Assembly (NCBI RefSeq): GCF_001189295.1
Contig: NZ_CP012159.1
Location: 5,410,525 to 5,474,524 of the forward strand
Direction: 5' to 3'
Source of the DNA: Chondromyces crocatus
GTDB taxonomy: Bacteria > Myxococcota_A > Polyangia > Polyangiales > Polyangiaceae
Length of the DNA: 64,000 nt
Part shown: positions 56,782 through 64,000 of the stretch, in pieces
Layout: each line of letters begins with the position of its first letter
Position numbering within the stretch: position 1 is the stretch's first letter
The notes under the pieces: generated by a model
What the model saw: the letters and a program-made list of their open reading frames with translations, nothing else
Databases searched by the model: none
What the model was told of the DNA's origin: nothing
Made by a program: the position numbers and the translations under genes

Positions 56782-58049
56782 CGAAGGTCTGGCGAAGTGT
56801 GGTCGCGGCGATCGCGATCTCGTTGATGACGTGGCCCGTCCAGGCTCAGGGCGATCCCGTCACGCAAGCCAAGAGCTTGTTCAATGCAGGGGCACAGGCC
56901 TACGAGCGAGCGCAGTATCCGGCCGCAATCCAGGCATTCGAAGAGGCGTACCGGCTGTCTCCGAGGCCGGGCATCCTGTTTTCCATCGCCCAGGCAGAGC
57001 GTCGGCAATACTACGTCGACAAGCAGCCCGAGCACGTCCTGAAGGCCATTACGCTTTACAATGAGTACCTGGCGTCGGTTCCTCAGGGGGGGCGGCGCAG
57101 CGATGTGGTGCAAGCCCTCGCCGAGCTGGAGCCGATCGCTGCGCGGCTGGAGGCTGCGCAGCGAGAGACGCCGGGGCCGGCGCCTGCTCCACCGCCCGCT
57201 CCACCCAAGCGGCAGACGCAGTTGATGATCTCGTCGACCATCGAAGGCGCCGTTCTGTCGATGGATGGGGGCGAGGCGAAGGAGCTGCCATTCATCGAAG
57301 AGGTGAAGGCCGGCAAGCACCGCGTCAAGGTCAGCGCGCCAGGGTACTTCGACGATGAGCGGGAGATCGTCGCTCCCGAGGGAGGGGTCGTCGCGCTGGA
57401 TGTGACGATGAGAGAGCGACCCGCGAGGCTCTTCGTCAAGACGGATGCGCAGGCGGAGGTCTCCATCGATGGGCGGGTCGTCGGTGAGGCGCCCCTCGTG
57501 CAGCCCGTGGACATTCCGGCAGGGAAGCACCTCGTCACCATCACGCGAGGAGGGCGGAAACCCTTTTCGCGGGAGCTTCAGCTGGAGCGTGGTGAGTTGA
57601 TGACGGTCGACGCCCCACTCGATCGGACGATGCAGCGCTATCTCTCTTACGGCCTCTTCAGCGTGGGCGTGGCTGGGCTGGTCGTGGGCGGTGCTTTCGG
57701 TGGTCTCGCGTTGCGAGAGCAGGGGATCGCCCAGGAGATCTACGACAGGACGGCCCAGGGCAATGTGCTGTCTGCGGAGCGAGAAGCGCTGCTGAGCGCG
57801 ATCGAGCAACGAAACCGCTGGAGGGAGGTTTCCTCGGCGACGGCTGTCAGCGGGGCGGTCCTCGGTGCAGCAGGTGTGCTGCTGTACTTGCTGGACAACC
57901 CGACGATCGCTCGCACTCCGGCGCCCGAGGTGAGCCCGAAAGCGCCGACGCCGAGGAAGCCGCGCCGTAGCGAGCCCTTCATGGAGGTGTTGCCCGCTCC
58001 CTTGATCAGCCCCGACTTGAAGGGAGCGATGGTGGAGGTGAGGTTCTGA
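56778..58049 (+). CDS. Secreted/membrane PEGA- and TPR-domain protein
   Basis: This 423-residue exported protein starts at TTG 56778, overlapping the previous stop, with CGGAG before it. Signal peptide VVAAIAISLMTWPVQAQ is followed by TPR-like helices (QAYERAQYPAAIQAFEEAYR, SIAQAERRQYY). A Pro-rich linker precedes two PEGA-type domains (DGGEAKELPFIEEVKAGKHR, SIDGRVVGEAPLVQPVDIPAG). Two hydrophobic segments (SYGLFSVGVAGLVVGGAF; TAVSGAVLGAAGVLLYLL) lie near the C-terminus. The PEGA fold is also in the kinase at 52338, so both may contact the same envelope partner. No enzymatic motif is visible. Confidence 0.85.
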   Translation: MTKVWRSVVAAIAISLMTWPVQAQGDPVTQAKSLFNAGAQAYERAQYPAAIQAFEEAYRLSPRPGILFSIAQAERRQYYVDKQPEHVLKAITLYNEYLASVPQGGRRSDVVQALAELEPIAARLEAAQRETPGPAPAPPPAPPKRQTQLMISSTIEGAVLSMDGGEAKELPFIEEVKAGKHRVKVSAPGYFDDEREIVAPEGGVVALDVTMRERPARLFVKTDAQAEVSIDGRVVGEAPLVQPVDIPAGKHLVTITRGGRKPFSRELQLERGELMTVDAPLDRTMQRYLSYGLFSVGVAGLVVGGAFGGLALREQGIAQEIYDRTAQGNVLSAEREALLSAIEQRNRWREVSSATAVSGAVLGAAGVLLYLLDNPTIARTPAPEVSPKAPTPRKPRRSEPFMEVLPAPLISPDLKGAMVEVRF

Positions 58050-58084
58050 GCAGGGATGCGGCGCTCGAGGGCGCCGGAGCTGGG

Positions 58085-58849
58085 GTGACCGTCGGTGTCG
58101 TTCAGCTCCCCTATCGCTCTGGTGAGGCCGCCGGAGGGCTCGCGGCGCTGGAGGCGCTGCTGGAAGCGGGGGAGCTGCGTGGGGTCGAGCTTGCGCTTCT
58201 GCCAGAGGCGGCCCTGACCGGGTATGTGTCGCCCGAAGGCGATTTCGATCTGCGTCGCCATGCCGAGACGATGAGCGGGCCGACCGCGCGTGCGCTCGCG
58301 TCGATGGCGCGCACGTTTGGCCTGGCGCTCGCGGCGCCGCTGATCGAGGAGGCCGATGGCCGGTTTTACAACACCCTCGCGCTCTGGGACCGTGAAGGTC
58401 AGCGCATCGGGCACTGGCGGAAGCGTCATCCCTGGTTCCCTGAGCGCTGGGCGACGCCCGGAGATCTCGGTTCTCCTGTGGTCGAGGTGCTGGGTCTGCG
58501 GGTGACCGCTGCCATCTGCTTCGATATCCACTTCGTGAGCGAGGACGCGGGGGCAGCGCTCGATGCCGCTGACGTGCTGTTGTTCCCCTCGGCATGGGTC
58601 GAGGGCTCGGCTCGTGTCGATCTGCGGGGGAAGCTCCTGCCGGCGGTGGCCCGGCGGCATGGTGTTGCCGTGATGAACGCCAACTGGGGGCCGCCAGAGG
58701 GGGGCTCGCTGTGGGCGGTCGCCGGTCAGGGAGGGTCGCGGATCCTGGACGCTGGCGGTCGTGTGCTGGCGAGGGTCAGGCCTGGCGCGGGGTCGATCGT
58801 GGCGCGCGCGAGGGTGCAGGGGTCCGAGGCCTCCTCGGGGAGGAGGTGA
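58085..58849 (+). CDS. Carbon-nitrogen hydrolase (nitrilase superfamily)
   Basis: This 254-residue amidase/nitrilase-family enzyme shows the Glu-Lys-Cys triad in ALLPEAALTGY (Glu), GHWRKRHPWFPE (Lys) and AAICFDIHF (Cys), and NANWGPPEGG in the C-terminal part. It starts at GTG 58085 after GGAG. The substrate cannot be assigned; it could be an omega-amidase, carbamoylputrescine-like or apolipoprotein-like acyl enzyme in broad terms. It follows the PEGA gene by 35 bases on the same strand, probably read through, and its stop is seven bases from the convergent hemW gene. Confidence 0.88.
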   Translation: MTVGVVQLPYRSGEAAGGLAALEALLEAGELRGVELALLPEAALTGYVSPEGDFDLRRHAETMSGPTARALASMARTFGLALAAPLIEEADGRFYNTLALWDREGQRIGHWRKRHPWFPERWATPGDLGSPVVEVLGLRVTAAICFDIHFVSEDAGAALDAADVLLFPSAWVEGSARVDLRGKLLPAVARRHGVAVMNANWGPPEGGSLWAVAGQGGSRILDAGGRVLARVRPGAGSIVARARVQGSEASSGRR

Positions 58850-58856
58850 TGACGTG

Positions 58857-60041
58857 TCAGAAGAGCGATGCTGCGATGCCGTCGGCCAGCAACCAGGAGC
58901 GGCTCGGGATGGTAAGGCGTCCGTTGCGAATTTCGAGTCGTCCTTCTCGGCTGAGCCGATCCGCCGTGCGCTGGCGGGCTGCCGGCCAGGCGTGAACGCC
59001 GAGCGCGGTGGCGGCCTCCTCCAGATCGACGCCGTCCCGCAGGCGGAGTCCGAGCATGATGCGCTCTCGGAGGCGGGTCTCGGGGTCGAGCGTCTCTTCT
59101 TCCTCCGTCGTGGGCTCACCGGCGTGGGCGGCGTGCATGTAGCGCTCGGGGTTTTTCGCGTTGCGGTAGCGAAGCGCCGAGCCATCAGGGCGGCTCACGG
59201 TGCCCACGGCCCCGCAGCCGAGCCCGAGGTAGTCGATACCCGTCCAGTAGCCGACGTTGTGCCTCGCCTCCTCTCCAGGGCGGGCGTAGTTCGAGACTTC
59301 GTAGTGGAGGAAGCCGGCTTGCGTGAGCGCCGCCTCGACCGCCAGAAACGAGTCGGCAACCCCGTCGTCGGCGGCGAGGGGGAGGCGTCCACGGCGGGAT
59401 AGCTCACCGAACCGGGTCCCTGCCTCGATGGTGAGGCTGTAGGCGGACACGTGTCCTACGCCCGTACGCGCGAGGGTGAGCGCTTCGTTCGCCGCCTCCT
59501 CGGGGCCCTGCTCACGGGGACGGGTGGTGTCTCCACTGGCGACGCCGTAGATGAGATCCCCGCTGACTCGTGGAACTCCTGCTCGCAGGGCGGCCCGCAC
59601 GGCTGTCAGGCCTCCGTCGGCCTGGTGGAGTCGTCCGAGGAAGTCGAGGCGCTCATTGTCCAGCCCTTGGACGCCGACGCTCAGCCGGTTCACCCCGGCT
59701 TCCAGAAGCTCACGGGCGCGCTCTTCGTCGAGCGACGAGGGGTTGCACTCGACGGTGACTTCAAGGTGAGGAGCGACGCTTGCGGCTGTCTGCTGGATGG
59801 CGTCGAGCACACGACCGAGCTGCACTGGCTCCCACAGGGAGGGGGTACCTCCCCCGAAGAAGACGCTCCTGAGCTCACGCTGTCTCAGTTCGGGCGCCCG
59901 ACGTGCGAGTTCTTCCAAGACGGCCTCGGCGTAGCGGCGGTGGTCGATCGACTCGCGAGGTTTCGCGTAGGAGACAAAGTCGCAGTAGGGGCACTTTTGC
60001 AGGCACCAGGGAAAATGTACGTAAGCCGTGATGGGTTTCAT
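58857..60041 (-). CDS. hemW: HemW-type radical SAM protein
   Basis: The 394-residue protein of the coproporphyrinogen-III-oxidase-like HemW family has the radical-SAM cluster motif CLQKCPYC at residues 13-20. FFGGGTPSLW and VECNPSSLDEERARELLEAG follow, and the C-terminal HemW region has GLGCGAVGTV and YRNAKNPERYM. It is thought to be a heme chaperone rather than a heme biosynthesis enzyme in bacteria. ATG 60041 is chosen because the first strand of the barrel (ITAYVHFPWC) starts there. It is divergently placed from rel. Confidence 0.92.
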   Translation of the reverse strand: MKPITAYVHFPWCLQKCPYCDFVSYAKPRESIDHRRYAEAVLEELARRAPELRQRELRSVFFGGGTPSLWEPVQLGRVLDAIQQTAASVAPHLEVTVECNPSSLDEERARELLEAGVNRLSVGVQGLDNERLDFLGRLHQADGGLTAVRAALRAGVPRVSGDLIYGVASGDTTRPREQGPEEAANEALTLARTGVGHVSAYSLTIEAGTRFGELSRRGRLPLAADDGVADSFLAVEAALTQAGFLHYEVSNYARPGEEARHNVGYWTGIDYLGLGCGAVGTVSRPDGSALRYRNAKNPERYMHAAHAGEPTTEEEETLDPETRLRERIMLGLRLRDGVDLEEAATALGVHAWPAARQRTADRLSREGRLEIRNGRLTIPSRSWLLADGIAASLF

Positions 60042-60228
60042 CGCCTGTTCCAGGGACGGGCTACCAGCCCGATGAGCGCGGCTGCACCGCTCGCGGAGTC
60101 CGTCAGATGCGAAGGGACGGGATGCAGAAGTCGGGGGAGAGCAGGAGGACGCGCGGTGACATAATTGCGGTGCTCGGATCGCGGTGTTAGCGTCAAAAGA
60201 GAGGCGGACTTCACCGCCAGGTATCTCC

Positions 60229-62391
60229 ATGTTGACGTTGACCGAGCTTGTCGATCGCGTTCGGACCTACCAGCCGCACACCGATGTCGATCTGATCGCG
60301 CGGGCCTACAACTACGGGTTCGATGCTCACAAGGGGCAGACCCGTAAGAGCGGCGAGCCCTACTTCTCCCACCCTGCCTCGGTTTCCGGGATCATCAGTG
60401 ATCTTCGTCTCGATACAGCGAGCATCTGCGCGGGACTGCTGCACGATGTAGTTGAGGATACGCTTGCGACCGTCACCGACATCGAGGCGGTGTTCGGTCA
60501 GGAGATAGCGTTCCTGGTCGATGGCGTCACCAAGCTATCGAAGATCAACTTCGCCTCCAAGGAGGACCGGCAGGCGGAGAACTTCCGGAAGATGCTGGTC
60601 GCCATGGCGCGCGACATCCGCGTGCTCCTGGTGAAGCTCTGCGATCGCCTCGACAACATGCGGACCCTGGATTTCATGAAGCCAGAGGCGCAGGACCGCA
60701 TCGCTCGGGAGACGATGGATATCTATGCCCCTCTGGCCAATCGTCTCGGCATTGCGCGCTTCAAGAGCGAGCTCGAGGACCTGTCGTTCAAGTACCTGGA
60801 GCCCGAGGCTTTCGCCGATCTGACCCGCAAGGTGGCGACGACGGCGAAGGAGCGCGAGAAGTACATTCACGATACCTGCAAGGTTCTGGCTGCGAAGCTC
60901 GCCGAGCAAGGCTTTGCCGTCGATGTCGCGGGACGCGCCAAGCACCTCTATTCGGTGTGGCGCAAGATGCAGGTTCAGCAGTGTGACTTCGACCAGGTTT
61001 ACGATGTCATCGCGTTTCGCGTCGTCGTGGAGTCGGTCGCGGAGTGTTACGCGACGCTGGGAGTCATTCACTCGCAGTGGACCCCGATTCCTGGTCGCTT
61101 CAAGGACTACATCGCTCTCCCCAAGCCGAACATGTACCAGTCGTTGCACACGACGGTGATCGGGCCAGGGCGGGAGCGGATCGAGGTGCAGATCCGAACG
61201 AGCGAGATGCACCGCGTGGCCGAGCAGGGCATCGCCGCACACTGGAAGTATAAGGAGCACGGTTCGGGAGGGGTCGATCCACGGGACGCGGCGCGCTTCA
61301 GCTGGTTGCGCCAGCTGATGGAGTTCCAGAAGGAACTCAAGGACCCGGCCGAGTTCCTCGAGAGCGTCAAGGTGGACCTGTTCCAAGACGAGGTCTACGT
61401 CTTCACCCCGAAAGGTGACGTTCGGGTATTTCCGCGCGGCGCGACGCCCATCGATTTCGCGTATGCAATCCACACGGAGGTCGGAGAGCACTGCTCAGGG
61501 GCACGTGTCAATGGCGCCCTCGTTCCGCTCCGATCCAAGCTGCGCAACGGCGATGTCGTGGAGGTGATGACCAACCCGAACCAGCATCCGTCAAAGGACT
61601 GGCTCGACCATGTCAGCACCGGGCGCGCTCGATCCAAGATCCGGGCCTTCTTGAGGCAAGAGCAGCGAGACAAGTCGCTGAAACTCGGGCGTGAGCTTCT
61701 CGAGAAGGAGATGCATCAGCGAGGGATGAGCCTGAATCGTCTCTCCAAGAATGAAGCGGAGATGCGGAAGGTGATCGAGCGCTTCTCCGTGTCATCGTCC
61801 GAAGAGCTCTTCATCGGCATCGGCTATGGCAAACTGAGTGCCCGGGTCATCTGTGAGTTTCTCGCCCCCGTCGAAGACGACAAGTCGGCCTCACCGCCTG
61901 AGTCGATCAAAGAAGGGCGCATCGAGTCCCTGGTCCGTAAGGTCACTGGCAAAGGAAGCCAGGGGATTCGCCTGAACGGGATTGACGACGTCCTGGTTCG
62001 CTACACGAAATGCTGCAATCCGCTGCCGGGTGACGAGATCATCGGCTTCATCACGCGCGGCCGTGGCATCACCGTGCACCGTCGCAATTGCCCGAAAGCA
62101 TTCGACACCGATCCGGAGCGGCGTGTCGAAATCTCGTGGGATTCGCGTGCGAAGATCAACAGACCTGTCGCCGTTCGCGTGATGACGGCCAACCGCCCAG
62201 GGATCCTGGCGACGGTCGGGCACACCTTTCACGAGCAAGGCATCAACATCAGCGAGGCGACCTGTCGAGCCAGCGACGATGGCCGCGCGATGAATACGTT
62301 CACCTTCCTCTGCTCGGATCTCGCGCAGCTGAAGAACATCATTCGGCAGCTCCAGCGCATCCCTGGCGTAATGGCCGTGGAGCGCTCTTGA
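60229..62391 (+). CDS. rel: Bifunctional (p)ppGpp synthetase/hydrolase (Rel/SpoT)
   Basis: The 720-residue Rel/SpoT-family protein makes and degrades the alarmone. The HD hydrolase motif GLLHDVVEDT is intact, and the synthetase region shows YDVIAFRVVV, GRFKDYIALPKPNMYQSLHT and the RFKD signature of bifunctional enzymes. The TGS domain (DEVYVFTPKGDVRVFPRGAT), a Cys-containing CCNPLPGDEIIGFITRGRGI (zinc-finger/helical region) and the ACT domain (MTANRPGILATVGHTFHEQG) follow in normal order. ATG 60229 is chosen. The 3' end overlaps a 23-bp repeat. Confidence 0.96.
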   Translation: MLTLTELVDRVRTYQPHTDVDLIARAYNYGFDAHKGQTRKSGEPYFSHPASVSGIISDLRLDTASICAGLLHDVVEDTLATVTDIEAVFGQEIAFLVDGVTKLSKINFASKEDRQAENFRKMLVAMARDIRVLLVKLCDRLDNMRTLDFMKPEAQDRIARETMDIYAPLANRLGIARFKSELEDLSFKYLEPEAFADLTRKVATTAKEREKYIHDTCKVLAAKLAEQGFAVDVAGRAKHLYSVWRKMQVQQCDFDQVYDVIAFRVVVESVAECYATLGVIHSQWTPIPGRFKDYIALPKPNMYQSLHTTVIGPGRERIEVQIRTSEMHRVAEQGIAAHWKYKEHGSGGVDPRDAARFSWLRQLMEFQKELKDPAEFLESVKVDLFQDEVYVFTPKGDVRVFPRGATPIDFAYAIHTEVGEHCSGARVNGALVPLRSKLRNGDVVEVMTNPNQHPSKDWLDHVSTGRARSKIRAFLRQEQRDKSLKLGRELLEKEMHQRGMSLNRLSKNEAEMRKVIERFSVSSSEELFIGIGYGKLSARVICEFLAPVEDDKSASPPESIKEGRIESLVRKVTGKGSQGIRLNGIDDVLVRYTKCCNPLPGDEIIGFITRGRGITVHRRNCPKAFDTDPERRVEISWDSRAKINRPVAVRVMTANRPGILATVGHTFHEQGINISEATCRASDDGRAMNTFTFLCSDLAQLKNIIRQLQRIPGVMAVERS

Positions 62392-62432
62392 GCGAGGCTC
62401 TAGAGCTGTTCTGAGCGAGGCTCTAGAGCTGG
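62389..62432. repeat. Two 23-bp direct repeats between convergent genes
   Basis: TGAGCGAGGCTCTAGAGCTG occurs at 62389 and again at 62412 with a 23-base period. Each unit contains the 10-base palindrome GCTCTAGAGC. It spans the ends of rel and the convergent YkgJ-like gene. Confidence 0.85.
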
Positions 62433-62929
62433 AGGATGCGGGTCAGCGGTCTCCCCTGATCTCCCCCAGGTTGGTGCTTCGCCGCGAGTTCCTGCACGCG
62501 GCGAACCAGCGCTAGCAGCTCCTTGTGCCGCACGGGAGCACCGGACTCGGCTCGATCGCAAAAAAATGTGCGGCAGCCGAGTGGGCGATCCTCGTAGATG
62601 GCACATCGCCCGTCGTCCGAGAGGAGCGGGCATCGTCGTTCCGCCACCGGCAGGTGGCGCGGGGAGGGGCTGCTGGTTTCTTTCGCCGGAGTTCCCCGCC
62701 TTGCCCGCAACGCTTTGACGCCTCCGAGTGCAGCGACGGCGCGATGGATGGCTGCTACCTCCACACTGGTCACGTAGGGTTCACGCCCTGTCAGGCCGAA
62801 GCGGCAGCACTCCGTCGAGGCTGAGCAACTCCACGTCGCGAAAGCATCATCGGCATCACGGTAGATCTCCTCGAGCGTGGTCAGCCAATGGTCGTTTTCA
62901 CGCTTCGAGCGACGCCTGTCTGCATGCAT
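62423..62929 (-). CDS. YkgJ-like Cys-cluster protein
   Basis: This 168-residue soluble protein has the YkgJ-type metal-binding Cys pattern: WSCSASTECCRFG in the N-terminal part, then ERRCPLLSDDGRCAIYEDRP and GCRTFFCDRAE. Such proteins probably bind a zinc or iron-sulfur centre; the biochemical role is not established. The start (ATG 62929) gives a basic N-terminus. The gene converges with rel, and its stop lies in the 23-bp repeat. Confidence 0.8.
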   Translation of the reverse strand: MHADRRRSKRENDHWLTTLEEIYRDADDAFATWSCSASTECCRFGLTGREPYVTSVEVAAIHRAVAALGGVKALRARRGTPAKETSSPSPRHLPVAERRCPLLSDDGRCAIYEDRPLGCRTFFCDRAESGAPVRHKELLALVRRVQELAAKHQPGGDQGRPLTRILQL

Positions 62930-63307
62930 GCTGGCCTGATCCCCGTTCCGTTGGCGCGGATGGCGATGTGGATTTCGTTGCGTCTGTACGGCTGAACGGA
63001 AAGAGCGCCAAGGGGTTCCAGCGCAGGGGGGCCAACCGGCAGGAGGCGAGGGGGCTCGTGAGCGGGGCTGTCTCAGCCAGCTGCAACTGCTGCCCAGCGA
63101 CCTGTGCTTCTCGTGTCTTTGAGGAGACGACGGCCGCAGCTCGGCAGACAGGAGCCCGTTGCGTCGCGAGAAGAAGAGGCGCCAACCTCTCGCGATCGCT
63201 TCAGGCAGCTGGGAGGTGATGAAAGGCTGGCGAGGCTGAACGAGACTTCCTCTCGGTAATCCGGGATGGAGCGAGAGGAAGCTGGGAGGGGAAAGGGTGA
63301 AGGCCGT
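62930..63307. other. Intergenic stretch without supported gene
   Basis: I see no gene, repeat or clear regulatory site between the YkgJ-like gene and the regulator gene (both minus). A short open frame on the plus strand here has no family resemblance. Confidence 0.5.
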
Positions 63308-64000
63308 TCAGCGAACTTTGCGGCGAGCGATGTCCAGGCCGAGACGATCCGCTTCACGGTAGATCGCCTGTCTGGACATGCCCAGCGCACGAGCCGCTGA
63401 GGCAACGGAGCCATTGGCCCGCGCAAGCGCGTCCTCCAGGCGAGCTCGCGCCAATGAGGGATCGGTTGCAGGCGGCAGGTTGGGCTTGAGCCGCGGTCCG
63501 CGAGAGAGCTGATCCGCGATGCTCGCGAGGGCGAGGGGCCCTTCCGGAGTGGCTTGGGCGGCTGTCGTAATCACGTTTTCGAGCTGCGGCACACCGCCCG
63601 GCCAGCCAGCGCGGACGAGTGCTTCGAGCAGATCGGGAGTGAATCGATCGAGAGCAATCCCCATCCGCTCCGCGATGTCCCTCACAATGAGGAGGATGTC
63701 TTCGCGTCGGAGCTCGAGTGAGGGGACGGTGAGCCGCTTACCAGAGAAGAGTGAGGCAAACCAAGGAGCGATGTGCCCATCTCCCGCGGCGCGATCCAGC
63801 GGCTGATCGGTGGTGATGATCAGCGTTGCCCCGGTCATCCTGCCCACGGCATGGGCAACTTCGAGCTGCTGCGGCCGCGGCAGCCGATCCGCGCTGTAGA
63901 TCAGCCATGTCACAGGGCGAACCCCGGCAGGTGCGGGCGTCGTTCCTGCCTTCCCTGGGGTGCTCGGATCGTAGACGGTCGCGATGGGTTTCCCTTCGAC
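63308..64000 (-). CDS. Sigma-54-activator-like regulator, C-terminal part
   Basis: The frame runs from beyond the right edge to a stop at 63308, and no start is needed inside the window. The visible 230 residues end with a Fis-type helix-turn-helix (ARARLEDALARANGSVASAA, MSRQAIYREADRLGL). They are preceded by a lid-like part of an AAA+ domain (GWPGGVPQLENVITTAA) and ALVRAGWPGG, as in bacterial enhancer-binding proteins. The N-terminal sensor part is outside the window. A GTG at 63913 is not needed as start. Key ATPase motifs are not visible here, so activation of sigma-54 is inferred. Confidence 0.8.
   Translation of the reverse strand, partial: VEGKPIATVYDPSTPGKAGTTPAPAGVRPVTWLIYSADRLPRPQQLEVAHAVGRMTGATLIITTDQPLDRAAGDGHIAPWFASLFSGKRLTVPSLELRREDILLIVRDIAERMGIALDRFTPDLLEALVRAGWPGGVPQLENVITTAAQATPEGPLALASIADQLSRGPRLKPNLPPATDPSLARARLEDALARANGSVASAARALGMSRQAIYREADRLGLDIARRKVR

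Overview
The window looks like chromosomal DNA from a high-G+C myxobacterium, most likely of the Sorangium/Polyangium/Chondromyces side. This is inferred from gene content, not from a marker gene. Signs are a class II HMG-CoA reductase with a full set of mevalonate-pathway kinases, an MglA-type GTPase, a zinc-ribbon/PEGA Ser/Thr kinase, many secreted or lipid-anchored proteins of unknown role, and frequent ATGA/GTGA stop-start overlaps.

Layout. 1-348: start of a zinc-ribbon protein running off the left edge. 838-9580: respiratory complex I operon nuoE-F-J-K-L-M-N, without nuoG/H/I or nuoA-D. 9812-12581: two putative lipoproteins. 12650-17480 (minus): phosphomevalonate kinase, an unknown membrane protein, HMG-CoA reductase and a TPR lipoprotein. 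17577-19601: GT-C-like membrane protein. 19772-21720: small unknown genes and a TetR-like remnant. 22059-22372: array of eight 43-bp tandem repeats. 22451-23308: short-chain dehydrogenase. 23790-27152: large secreted subtilase.

27259-33753 (minus) is the most interesting segment. A short peptide gene has a strong Shine-Dalgarno, a plausible promoter, a leader-like N-terminus ending in GG and a Cys/Thr/Ser/Gly-rich C-terminus. It is followed by a GH57 glycoside-hydrolase/DUF1611 P-loop fusion, a fused ABC exporter, a membrane-anchored HlyD-like protein and a small subtilase. The genes are nearly contiguous, like a ribosomal-peptide (RiPP) biosynthesis and export operon, but with a maturation enzyme I cannot match to a known class. 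A lower-G+C gene for a 718-aa propeller-like protein lies just upstream.

37107-42702: three paralogous (zinc-ribbon)-membrane proteins, two coupled small genes and a PQQ-type propeller protein. 42759-45867 (minus): polyprenyl diphosphate synthase, mevalonate kinase and diphosphomevalonate decarboxylase, which complete most of a mevalonate-to-prenyl route with the 13-17 kb genes; HMG-CoA synthase and IPP isomerase are not here. 46048-47720: several minisatellite arrays around one unknown gene. 48282-52109: a lipoprotein with a possible carbohydrate-active fold, an MglA-like GTPase and a Cys-rich small lipoprotein. 52338-58849: kinase, FG-GAP lipoprotein, PEGA protein and nitrilase-family hydrolase. 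58857-64000: hemW, bifunctional rel (ppGpp), a YkgJ-type Cys-cluster protein and the 3' part of a Fis-type regulator gene.

A recurring theme is short degenerate tandem repeats (16-46 bp periods) at gene ends and between genes. No tRNA, rRNA, insertion sequence or CRISPR array was recognised.
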